Of a stretch of DNA of 64,000 nt, positions 17,968 to 25,117 are shown one piece after another. Origin of the DNA: DATAOG01 sp963782885. GTDB taxonomy: Bacteria; Pseudomonadota; Alphaproteobacteria; Geminicoccales; Geminicoccaceae. The stretch lies in NCBI GenBank assembly GCA_963782885.1, contig CAWALL010000002.1, positions 372,001 through 436,000 of the forward strand. Reading direction: 5' to 3'. The notes beneath the pieces are model-generated. The model was not told the origin of the DNA. It made no database searches and was given only the letters and a program-made list of their open reading frames with translations. The first letter of the stretch is position 1. Every line of letters starts with the position of its first letter. The translations under genes were made by a program, and so were the position numbers.

Positions 17968-18963
17968 ATGCGCATCGGCTTGTTCACCGCAGTGCAGTGG
18001 GCAGCGGAGGAGAATCCCGGGGCGTTTCTGAAGGCGTTGCGCGAGCAGGTGCGCGCGGCCCGCGACAACGGCTTCTCCTCCCTCTTCGTGGGCCAGCACC
18101 TGCTGACCGGTCCGATGGGCATGTTCCAGACTAACCCGCTGCTCGGTCATCTGGTGGCGGACGCGGCCGGCATGCAGATCGGCCCCGGCGTCCTGCTGCT
18201 GTCGATGATGAACCCGGTGCTCGCGGCCGAGGAAGCCGCGACCATCGACTGGCTTTCCGATGGCAACTACGTGCTCGGCGCCGGCCTGGGCTACCGGCCC
18301 GAGGAGTTCCAGGCCATGGGCGTCGACCAGCGCGAGCGCGTCGGGCGCCTGACCGAGGGCCTGGAAGTGATCAAGCGGCTGTGGACCGAGGACAGCGTCA
18401 CCCACCACGGTCGCTACTTCCGACTCGACAACGCCAAGGCGAGCGTCCGACCCAAGCAGAGCCCGCGGCCGCCCATCTGGCTCGGCGGCGACGTCGAGCC
18501 GGCCGTGCGCAGGGCCGCGCGGATCGCCGACGCCTGGTGCATCGCGCCGACGCTGTCCACCCGGTCCATACTGTCCCGCCTGGAGGCCTTTCGCGATGAA
18601 CGGCGCCAGACCGGCCAGCCGGAAGGCGTCAGCTGCCCGCTGATCCGTGAATGCTTCGTCGGTCGCGACGCCACGCATGCGGCGGCGACCAGCCGCGGCC
18701 CGCTGCTGTACAAGTACCGCGCCTACGCTTCCTGGGGCCAGGGCGAGACCGCGGCGCGCGATTTCGCTGACATCTTCGACGACTTCGCCAAGGGCCGGTT
18801 CCTGATCGGCGACGCCCTGCAGGTGAAGGACGAGATCCTGCGCTACTCTGAGATCGCCCGGACCGACCATATCCTGCTGCGCGTGCAATGGCCGGGCCTG
18901 GCCCACCAGGAGGCGCTCGGGAACATCGAGCGGATCGGCAGGATCATCGCGGCGTTGAGCTGA
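17968..18963 (+). CDS. LLM-class flavin-dependent oxidoreductase
   Basis: 331 residues from ATG 17968, preceded by GGGAGAGGA. It opens MRIGLFTAVQWAAEE. The bacterial-luciferase TIM barrel shows as GFSSLFVGQHLLTGPMGMFQ, VLGAGLGYRPEEFQAMGVDQ and PPIWLGGDVEPAVRRAARIA. It uses reduced FMN/F420-type chemistry; the substrate is unknown. It is the first of three tightly spaced plus-strand genes (27 bp and 4 bp gaps) lying inside the phage head-tail junction and opposite to it, so they form one inserted operon. Confidence 0.88.
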   Translation: MRIGLFTAVQWAAEENPGAFLKALREQVRAARDNGFSSLFVGQHLLTGPMGMFQTNPLLGHLVADAAGMQIGPGVLLLSMMNPVLAAEEAATIDWLSDGNYVLGAGLGYRPEEFQAMGVDQRERVGRLTEGLEVIKRLWTEDSVTHHGRYFRLDNAKASVRPKQSPRPPIWLGGDVEPAVRRAARIADAWCIAPTLSTRSILSRLEAFRDERRQTGQPEGVSCPLIRECFVGRDATHAAATSRGPLLYKYRAYASWGQGETAARDFADIFDDFAKGRFLIGDALQVKDEILRYSEIARTDHILLRVQWPGLAHQEALGNIERIGRIIAALS

Positions 18964-18989
18964 GCTCAGACAAGCCATATAGGAAAACC

Positions 18990-19967
18990 ATGTCTCCTGA
19001 CCTGCACACCGAGTCCATCGTCATCGACGGCCTGATCATTTCCGACTTCGGCCGGCCGGTATTCGAGGACATGCGCCGTGGTGGGCTGACCGCGGCCAAT
19101 TGTACCTGCTGCGTGTGGGAAGGTTTCACCGAGACGATGCGCAACGTCATGCGCTGGAAAGCCTGGTTCCGCGAGCACGGCGACCTCATTAGGCAGGTCT
19201 ACACCACCGTGGACATTTTGAAGGCGAAGGAGGAGGGCAAGACCGGCATCATCCTCGGCTGGCAAAATGTCACCGGCATCGAGGACCAGATCGGCTATCT
19301 CGGCCTCTTCAAGGAGCTCGGCATCGGCATCATCCAGATCGCCTACAACACCCAGAACCTGGTCGGCACCGGCTGCTATGAATCGAAGGACGGTGGTCTG
19401 TCCGATTTCGGCCGTGAGGTGATCGCCGAGATGAACCTGCTCGGCATTCTCTGCGATCTGTCGCACGTTGGGCCCAAGACAAGCGAAGACGTGATCCTCG
19501 CCTCCGAGCAGCCGGTGGCCTATTCGCATTGCCTTCCGGCCGGCCTCAAGGCCCACCCACGCAACAAGAGCGACGAGCAGCTGAAGTTTATCGTCGACCA
19601 TGGCGGCTTTGTCGGCGTGACGATGTTTCCGCCTTTCCTCAAGCGCGGCGCGGCAGCCGATGTCGACGACTACGTCGAGGCCATCGACTATGTCATCAAC
19701 GTTTGCGGCGAGGGCAATGTCGGTGTCGGTACCGACTTCACGCAAGGCTATGGCCAGCCATTCTTCGACTGGATCACCCACGACAAGGGCTATGCCCGGC
19801 GCCTTACCGATTTCGGCGATGTCATCAACCCGGAGGGGCTGCGCACGATCGGCGAATGGCCGAACCTGACCGCCGCCATGCAGCGCCGCGGCTGGACGTC
19901 TGGCCGCATCGAGGGCGTCGTCGGCCGCAACTGGCTCAACCTGCTCCGCACCGTCTGGGGAGCTTGA
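18990..19967 (+). CDS. Membrane-dipeptidase-family (peptidase M19) hydrolase
   Basis: 325 residues from ATG 18990. M19 motifs are visible: an N-terminal VIDGLIISDF (the usual H-x-D is replaced here, as in many betaine-operon members), KTGIILGWQNVTGIEDQIGY, metal-site LCDLSHVGPKT, SHCLPAGLKAHPRNKSDEQL and VGVGTDFTQGYG near the end. The pair M19 dipeptidase plus DUF5943 (next gene) is found upstream of the dimethylglycine demethylase genes in Pseudomonas, and in stachydrine/betaine clusters of rhizobia. I infer a link to methylated-amine catabolism. The demethylase genes themselves are not here. Confidence 0.85.
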   Translation: MSPDLHTESIVIDGLIISDFGRPVFEDMRRGGLTAANCTCCVWEGFTETMRNVMRWKAWFREHGDLIRQVYTTVDILKAKEEGKTGIILGWQNVTGIEDQIGYLGLFKELGIGIIQIAYNTQNLVGTGCYESKDGGLSDFGREVIAEMNLLGILCDLSHVGPKTSEDVILASEQPVAYSHCLPAGLKAHPRNKSDEQLKFIVDHGGFVGVTMFPPFLKRGAAADVDDYVEAIDYVINVCGEGNVGVGTDFTQGYGQPFFDWITHDKGYARRLTDFGDVINPEGLRTIGEWPNLTAAMQRRGWTSGRIEGVVGRNWLNLLRTVWGA

Positions 19968-19970
19968 CCG

Positions 19971-20501
19971 ATGGGCGAGCCGCAGGTCGACATCCAGGTC
20001 GATGATGTGACGGGCCGTTGGTCGGTCGACGCGCTGCCGATGATCCTGGTGCCGCAGCATTTCTTTCTCAACAACCACTATGCGGTCGAGGCGGTCCTCG
20101 GGCCAGAGAAACTCGAGGAGGTTCTTCGGCCCGCGGGCCACCGCTCGGCCTATTTTTGGTGCGAGAAGGAGGCAGCTTATCATGGCATCAGCGGTGTCGA
20201 GGTGTTCCGTCTCTACATGCGGCGAATCACCCAGCGGGGCTGGGGCCAGTTCGATATCCTGAAGCTGGAGCCGGAAACCGGCATCGCAGAAGTGCGTTTG
20301 CGCAACTCCGCCATGGTCGACGAGGCGCACCGGATGAGCGGCCGCAGGGTCTGCTACATGTTCTCGGCCTGGCTGGAGGGCTCGCTCGAATATCTCGCCG
20401 CCAGTGCCGGACGCAGGCAGCATCTGAAGGGCCGCGAAGTCTATTGCGCCGCCGAGGGCGCCTACGATCACTGCCTGTTCGAGGTCTCGCCACAGCCGTG
20501 A
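19971..20501 (+). CDS. DUF5943 / V4R-like protein
   Basis: 176 residues (MGEPQVDIQVDDVTGRWSVD). RSAYFWCEKEAAYHGISGVE, GWGQFDILKLEPETGIAEVR and a C-terminal VYCAAEGAYDHCLFEVSP with conserved cysteines match what I recall of DUF5943, related to the 4-vinyl-reductase (V4R) ligand-binding fold. It starts 4 bases after the dipeptidase gene, so the two are translationally linked. Its role in betaine or dimethylglycine operons is not established. The insert ends 18 bases later, at the stop codon of the phage head-tail adaptor on the other strand. Confidence 0.75.
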   Translation: MGEPQVDIQVDDVTGRWSVDALPMILVPQHFFLNNHYAVEAVLGPEKLEEVLRPAGHRSAYFWCEKEAAYHGISGVEVFRLYMRRITQRGWGQFDILKLEPETGIAEVRLRNSAMVDEAHRMSGRRVCYMFSAWLEGSLEYLAASAGRRQHLKGREVYCAAEGAYDHCLFEVSPQP

Positions 20502-20519
20502 GGGCGGGCGGGGCTGCTG

Positions 20520-20828
20520 TCATGCCGACCTTGCATCAAGACTCCACACGAGCCGATCGGGATCGCGCCGCTCGGGCTCGCCCTGGACGACGAAGGTCTC
20601 GCCACCGACGGTGAACTGGTCGCCCGGACGCGGGGTGGCGACCTCGCTCGCCCGCACCTCGAATCTCGCGGTCTCGGCGTGGATGCGGGTCTCGCCGAAG
20701 CCGACGATCGTGTCAGGGCGCTTCGCGATTACCCGAACCGGGACCGGCTCGCCGCCAGCCGGTGTGTAGACGGCGTCGATCCCAAACGTGGCGAATGTCG
20801 CATCCACCGCGCCCTGGAACACCGTCAT
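20520..20828 (-). CDS. Phage head-tail adaptor (gpFII-like)
   Basis: 102 residues from ATG 20828, which overlaps the last base of the capsid gene's TGA (TGATG). MTVFQGAVDATFATFGIDAV, then DTIVGFGETRIHAETARFEV, RPGDQFTVGGETFVVQGEPE and a final RLVWSLDARSA are typical of short head-tail joining proteins. It completes the connector so that the pre-made tail can attach. The complete C-terminus shows that the foreign three-gene insert entered immediately after its stop codon without damaging it. Confidence 0.82.
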   Translation of the reverse strand: MTVFQGAVDATFATFGIDAVYTPAGGEPVPVRVIAKRPDTIVGFGETRIHAETARFEVRASEVATPRPGDQFTVGGETFVVQGEPERRDPDRLVWSLDARSA

Positions 20829-21844
20829 CAGGTGCGCTTGCCCTTGATCAGCACCCGCGGCCGCGTGCAGATCGGCAGCGGGTTGGACTGCACGTGCAGC
20901 ATGACCCAGCGGGCGAACTGCTGATCCACCGCCTGCTTGGCGTAGCGCGGCAGCCCGATCGTGTTGGCGGTCTCGACGAAGTCGGCAGGCGCATTGTACT
21001 GCCGGAAGAGCCCCGGCACGCCCACCGGGAAGAAGTACGCCTTGCTCGCATCCGTGAAGTCGACGGTGCCGACCCGGCCGCGGTACTCCTCGAACACGAT
21101 CCCCGAGTACTCGAACGAACCGCGCGCCTGGCCCTGGCGCAGGAAGGCGCCGTCCAGGTAGCGGTTGTAGGCCGTCGTGACCTCGGGGTGGGTGATCAGG
21201 TCGTCGAAGAAGTCGGCGCCACAGATGGCGTGGATGTGCTCGTAGGGGGCGGCACCCAGCTCGTCCTCGATCTTGCGCCGGACGTCGTGGCATTTCATCT
21301 TGACCGCACCCGCAGCCGGACTGGCGTTGTCGAGGTCGAAGTCGATCTCGGTGTAGGCGGTGACCCCGAACTCGGTGAACAGGTCATAGATCACCGCGCT
21401 GCCATCGGCATCCAGGATCTGGCCCTTGATCGCGCCGATCCGCAGGTGCTCGAGCGTGGCGTCCATCTTGGTCGCCATCTCGGACATGCGCTGGTTGACC
21501 ACCGCCTGGACGCCCTCGAGCATGCTTTCGGAGCCGAAGGCGCGCACGTTCTGGACCTCGTCGGCGAGGATGGTGTCCTCGAGCGCGATGTGCGGCACGA
21601 CCAGCGAGCGGGCCTTGCGCTTGTTGGTCGTGTTCTGGACCGCGGGCGCGCCGCGGGCGGTGGTCTCGACCAGGTTGAGGCTGCCCTCGCGCTCCTCGAT
21701 CATGACCGAGGTGGTGGAGACGCCCTGCTCGCGGAACAGGCCGAGCTGGCCGATCCGGCCGGGGACGTAGGGCATCTTGTTGATGGCGTCGGTCAGCGCC
21801 ACCATCGAGAAGGCGGAGCCGGAGAAGATGTCCAAAGCGGGCAT
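20828..21844 (-). CDS. Major capsid protein (lambda gpE family)
   Basis: 338 residues. MPALDIFSGSAFSMVALTDA, then YVPGRIGQLGLFREQGVSTT, AIKGQILDADGSAVIYDLFT, ICGADFFDDLITHPEVTTAY and the end RYAKQAVDQQFARWVMLHVQ are the hallmarks of the gpE family (HK97 fold, no large delta domain). It builds the icosahedral head with the gpD decoration protein encoded 30 bp upstream. Length matches the family (about 340). Intact. Confidence 0.95.
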   Translation of the reverse strand: MPALDIFSGSAFSMVALTDAINKMPYVPGRIGQLGLFREQGVSTTSVMIEEREGSLNLVETTARGAPAVQNTTNKRKARSLVVPHIALEDTILADEVQNVRAFGSESMLEGVQAVVNQRMSEMATKMDATLEHLRIGAIKGQILDADGSAVIYDLFTEFGVTAYTEIDFDLDNASPAAGAVKMKCHDVRRKIEDELGAAPYEHIHAICGADFFDDLITHPEVTTAYNRYLDGAFLRQGQARGSFEYSGIVFEEYRGRVGTVDFTDASKAYFFPVGVPGLFRQYNAPADFVETANTIGLPRYAKQAVDQQFARWVMLHVQSNPLPICTRPRVLIKGKRT

Positions 21845-21874
21845 CAGCGTTATCCTCTGAGGAAGAGCCCGGCG

Positions 21875-22240
21875 TCAGCGGGCGATGATGTTGAGCGCGG
21901 CGAGCTGGCCGAGGGCGGTCGTCTGCTCGCCGCCGGTGATGCCGGCGGACCAGACCAGCTCGGCAGCGTTGACCTCGGCGAGGCGAACGATCGCGACGCC
22001 CTCGGCATCCGCAGCGGAGGCGTCGACCGCGCCATAGAGCACGCCGGCCGCGGCCTCGGAGCCGTCGACGGCGGCGGGGTCGAGCGCTTTGTACTTGCCG
22101 CTGGCGGTGACCTTGCCAAGCACGGCGCCGGCCTCGAGGGTCTCGCCGGAGAGCACGGTAATGGTCTCGCGCGAGATGCTGCCGTTGCCCTCGGAGACGA
22201 TGAACTCGCCGGCGTACCGGCCTTCGCTAAGCTCGGGCAT
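21875..22240 (-). CDS. Head decoration protein (lambda gpD family)
   Basis: 121 residues (MPELSEGRYAGEFIVSEGNG). SRETITVLSGETLEAGAVLG then GVLYGAVDASAADAEGVAIV and AELVWSAG are the gpD beta-tulip pattern. Trimers bind capsid threefold axes and stabilise the expanded head after packaging. It sits between the scaffold/protease gene and the major capsid gene, as in lambda. Intact. Confidence 0.93.
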   Translation of the reverse strand: MPELSEGRYAGEFIVSEGNGSISRETITVLSGETLEAGAVLGKVTASGKYKALDPAAVDGSEAAAGVLYGAVDASAADAEGVAIVRLAEVNAAELVWSAGITGGEQTTALGQLAALNIIAR

Positions 22241-22249
22241 CTGCCCCTC

Positions 22250-22768
22250 CTATCGAACGTTCTGGTTACGGGCGGCGTAGATCGCCGCGGTGTCGATCGC
22301 AGCTGGTGCCGGCTCGATGCTGACCGGCCGGACCTGGCTGCGAATGGCAGTGGCCTCGTCCTCGGCCGCACGGGCCTCGAGCAGGGTCCGGCGGACCTGA
22401 GCCACCGGGGTCGCCCTCGCAATGAAGCCGGCGGCCAGATCGCCCCGTCCGGCAATGGTGCAGAGCTCGTGGACCTCTGCCACGTAAGCGAGCGTCGCCC
22501 GGCGCTCGTCGGCGCGGACCGCATCAAGGTCGATCACCTGAGCGGTCGGCCGCGCAGGTGCGGCCGGGGCGGTTGGCGTCACCTGGTCGGCGACGGCTGC
22601 GGCGGCAGGCTCACCTCCGGGCGCTGGCGGCGACTCGGCGGCCGTCGCCGGCTGGTCGTCCTCCGCGACCGCGATCTGCTCAGCACCTGGCGTCCGCGCG
22701 GTATCATCGGCGGCTGTGGCTTCGGCCGCGTCAGGCTTGCGCGGTCGGGTCTTGCGCGAATCGGACAT
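22250..22768 (-). CDS. Nested scaffold protein (Nu3-like) from an internal start
   Basis: Inside the protease frame, ATG 22768 (MSDSRKTRPRKPDAAEATAA) is preceded by a perfect AGGAGG five bases upstream. That falls between the protease domain (ending VAASVTAQEDE) and a low-complexity Ala/Pro/Glu-rich segment, followed by a helical C-terminus (RATLAYVAEVHELCTIAGRG). In lambda the scaffold Nu3 is made from an internal start in gene C in exactly this way. The product would be 172 residues. Because it starts downstream of the frameshift in the protease, it should still be made. Confidence 0.75.
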   Translation of the reverse strand: MSDSRKTRPRKPDAAEATAADDTARTPGAEQIAVAEDDQPATAAESPPAPGGEPAAAAVADQVTPTAPAAPARPTAQVIDLDAVRADERRATLAYVAEVHELCTIAGRGDLAAGFIARATPVAQVRRTLLEARAAEDEATAIRSQVRPVSIEPAPAAIDTAAIYAARNQNVR

Positions 22769-22773
22769 CTCGT

Positions 22774-22779
22774 CCTCCT
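22774..22779 (-). promoter_or_regulatory. Internal ribosome binding site AGGAGG for nested scaffold
   Basis: The coding strand reads AGGAGGACGAGATG, a full-strength Shine-Dalgarno with 5-base spacing. Most genes of this operon have weaker sites, so its presence in the middle of a reading frame, at a domain boundary, is unlikely to be accidental. Confidence 0.75.
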
Positions 22780-23389
22780 GTGCAGTGACGCTCGCGGCGA
22801 CCGCCGCCAGCTGCGGCGGCGCGTTGCGGAACTGGGAAAGGTCGAAGTGCGCTGCCATCCGGACCGGCGCCTCGACGCGGTCGGCCAGGCCGAGCTCGAC
22901 CGCCTCCTCGGCCGACAACCAGGTCTCGGCCGCCATCAGCGCCTCGATCTCGGTGTCCCCGGCGCCCGACTTGTCGCGATACGCGGCGACCATCGCGGCC
23001 GCCATCTTGTCCAGGGCGTCGGCCGTGGCGCGCATGTCGGTGGCCGTGCCTGCGACCAGCCCCGACGGGTAGTGCAGCACGAGCATTGCGTTCTCGGGCA
23101 TCACGACCTCGTCGCCCGCCATCGCGATCATGCTGGCGATCGAGGCGGCGATGCCGTCGACCCAGACCGTGACTTTCGCCCGGTGGCGCTTCAGCGCGTT
23201 GTAGATGGCGACGCCATCGAACACCGAGCCGCCCGGGCTGTTGATCCGGACCGTCAGCTCGGCCACCGGCCCGAGTCCCTTCAGCTCGTCGAGGGAAGGC
23301 CTTGGCCGGAATGAAGGCGCCGATCTCGTCGTAGATCACGATCTCCGGGGCGTCCTTCACTCGGGCGCGGAACTCATACCAGCGGCGCA

Positions 23390-24898
23390 TCAGGCAGCGT
23401 TCCCCTCGGTCGTGGGCATGCTCGCGGGATCGCTCTCGTCGGACGCGGGCTCGGCACCGATGGCCTGCCCTTGCGCCTTCTGTCCGAAGCTGAGGCCCAT
23501 CTCCTGCTCGCGCGCATGATCTGCGGCGATCCGGCGGTCGACCTCCTCAGCGTCGTAGCCCTCGCTCTCGATCACGTCGGAGCGAGACTTGAGCCCGGCG
23601 TCGATCGCCTCGATCTCGGCCTTGCGGTCCTTGAGCGGATCGACCCAGTCCCACTTCGGAGGAATCCACTTGACCGCCATGTGCCGGGCCGGCTCCAAGG
23701 CGAAGCCCGGCGGATTGAGCGCGCCCGCGAGCACCGCGTCGCCCAGCCAGCGCCGCCACACGGGCCGGCACAGCTGGAAAACCAGCGTGCCGTGCTGGAG
23801 CTGCTCGATGCGGCGGCGGAACTCGAGCTTGCCCTCGCGCAGGCTCGAATAGTTCGCCTGCCTCAGGTCGCCCGTGACGTTGGTGTAAGGCACGCCCATG
23901 GCGGAACAGCAGGCCAGCAGCGTCCGATACTGGAACGCCTCGTAGCTGCCGCCGACGTCGGCAGGGTCGGAGAACTTGATGTCCTCGCCTGGCAGCAGCA
24001 GCTGCATGGTGCCGGGCTGGAGCCCGATCAGGGCGGCGCCGTCGGCATCCTTCTGGGCGCTGTCCTCGCCCATGACGTCATCGGGGCCAGGCCGGGTGAC
24101 GAAACCCGCGAACATGGCCGCGACCTTCTTCCGGTCGAGCTCGGCATCGTCGTACTGGTCGAGCAGCCACAGCCGCACCATCGCCGGCGCGACCCAGGGC
24201 ACGCCCCGGATCTGGCCCTCGGCGATCGGATGGAACACGTGCAGCACCTGCTCGGCCGGCACCCGGACCGTCTCGCCGATGCCCCGCTGCCTCACATCGC
24301 CGGGATGGATGCGGTGGAAGTGGTAGGCGACCCGGCGCCCGATCCGGTCGAGCTCGATTCCGAAGACGATCTCGTTGCCGTTCGGCAGGGTCTCGCACTT
24401 GGCGAGCGGCAGGTGCTCCGAGGACAGCATCTGCAGCTGCAGCGGCACCGAGAGGCCATCCTCTGATCGCCGCGCCCGGAACCGGAAGAAGCACTCGCCG
24501 GTCTCGAACATGGCGCGCGCGGCCATGGTCTGGAGGCCGTAAAAGTCGGTCAGGCCATCGGCGTCGGCCTCGTCGGTCCAGAAAAGCCAGAGGCGCTGGA
24601 TCTGGTCCTTGAGCGCGCCGTCCTCGACCAGGCTCGACGGCTTGATGCCGCAACCCACCGCATGCGCGGCGAAGCTAGCCGCCGCGTTCGACGCGTAGGG
24701 GTTGGTGCGCACGAGCTGGCGGGCGCGGGCCCGCTGCAGCTCGCCGCCCTGGAGCATCAGGGCGTTGATGCTCTCGCCGCCGGCCCGCCAGGCGACCAGG
24801 CGGCGCTGCATCTGCGCGCCCTCGAAGCCCGAGCTCTGGGCGAGCTTGCCGGTCGCCAGGAGCCGTGCCGCCCCGATGATACGAGAGACCAGGTTCAA
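23390..24898 (-). CDS. Phage portal protein (lambda gpB family)
   Basis: 502 residues, the usual length. NALMLQGGELQRARARQLVR with TNPYASNAAASFAAHAVGCG is the N-terminal family signature. AMFETGECFFRFRARRSEDG, HVFHPIAEGQIRGVPWVAPA and TNVTGDLRQANYSSLREGKL follow. The C-terminal wing is EARR-like and acidic. The dodecameric portal forms the DNA entry vertex and binds terminase. It begins 3 bases after gpW ends and overlaps the protease start (TGATG), so translation is coupled. Intact. Confidence 0.95.
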   Translation of the reverse strand: MNLVSRIIGAARLLATGKLAQSSGFEGAQMQRRLVAWRAGGESINALMLQGGELQRARARQLVRTNPYASNAAASFAAHAVGCGIKPSSLVEDGALKDQIQRLWLFWTDEADADGLTDFYGLQTMAARAMFETGECFFRFRARRSEDGLSVPLQLQMLSSEHLPLAKCETLPNGNEIVFGIELDRIGRRVAYHFHRIHPGDVRQRGIGETVRVPAEQVLHVFHPIAEGQIRGVPWVAPAMVRLWLLDQYDDAELDRKKVAAMFAGFVTRPGPDDVMGEDSAQKDADGAALIGLQPGTMQLLLPGEDIKFSDPADVGGSYEAFQYRTLLACCSAMGVPYTNVTGDLRQANYSSLREGKLEFRRRIEQLQHGTLVFQLCRPVWRRWLGDAVLAGALNPPGFALEPARHMAVKWIPPKWDWVDPLKDRKAEIEAIDAGLKSRSDVIESEGYDAEEVDRRIAADHAREQEMGLSFGQKAQGQAIGAEPASDESDPASMPTTEGNAA

Positions 24899-24900
24899 GC

Positions 24901-25116
24901 TCAGAGACCTTTCGACGTGTAGACCCGGATCTGGCGCACCGGCGTGCCGCCCTGCAGTGCCTGCAGCTCGCGCTCGAGCTCGGCGATCGCGCGGGCGATC
25001 TCGGCGGTGCCGCGGTACTCCACCGAGCGGCCATCGTACGAGACACGCGCGACCGCGCTGTCGCGCTGCGCCTTCAATGCCTCAACACGCGCTTGCAGCT
25101 CCGTCACAGTCGCCAT
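24901..25116 (-). CDS. gpW-like head-tail connector
   Basis: 71 residues (MATVTELQARVEALKAQRDS), with SVEYRGTAEIARAIAELERE and a C-terminal IRVYTSKGL. It has the size, helical content and position (between large terminase and portal) of lambda gpW. It binds beneath the portal to retain packaged DNA and receive the tail. It ends 2 bases before the portal start region and begins 1 base after terminase stops. Confidence 0.88.
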   Translation of the reverse strand: MATVTELQARVEALKAQRDSAVARVSYDGRSVEYRGTAEIARAIAELERELQALQGGTPVRQIRVYTSKGL

Positions 25117-25117
25117 G

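Larger units (their letters stand above)
22250..23390 (-). pseudogene. Prohead protease (ClpP/S49-type, lambda gpC-like) with a +1 frameshift
   Basis: The natural start is ATG 23390, overlapping the portal TGA, and reads WYEFRARVKDAPEIVIYDEI then AFIPAKAF. There the frame breaks. The rest (LTVRINSPGGSVFDGVAIYN, the Ser region GIAASIASMIAMAGDEVVMP and AMLVLHYPSG with the catalytic His) lies in another frame. One extra base in the plus-strand GGG near 23295 explains it: deleting one C on the coding strand restores KAFLDELKGLGPVAELTV. The remaining protein is normal. Either the gene is dead or this is an assembly indel; an alternative start near 23266 would lack the N-terminal strand. Confidence 0.8.

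Noticed and set aside
20762..23314. Long plus-strand open frame (850 codons)
   Set aside because: It is the mirror of the capsid, gpD and protease genes; codon use is unnatural (runs of H, D, R) and it has no family resemblance.
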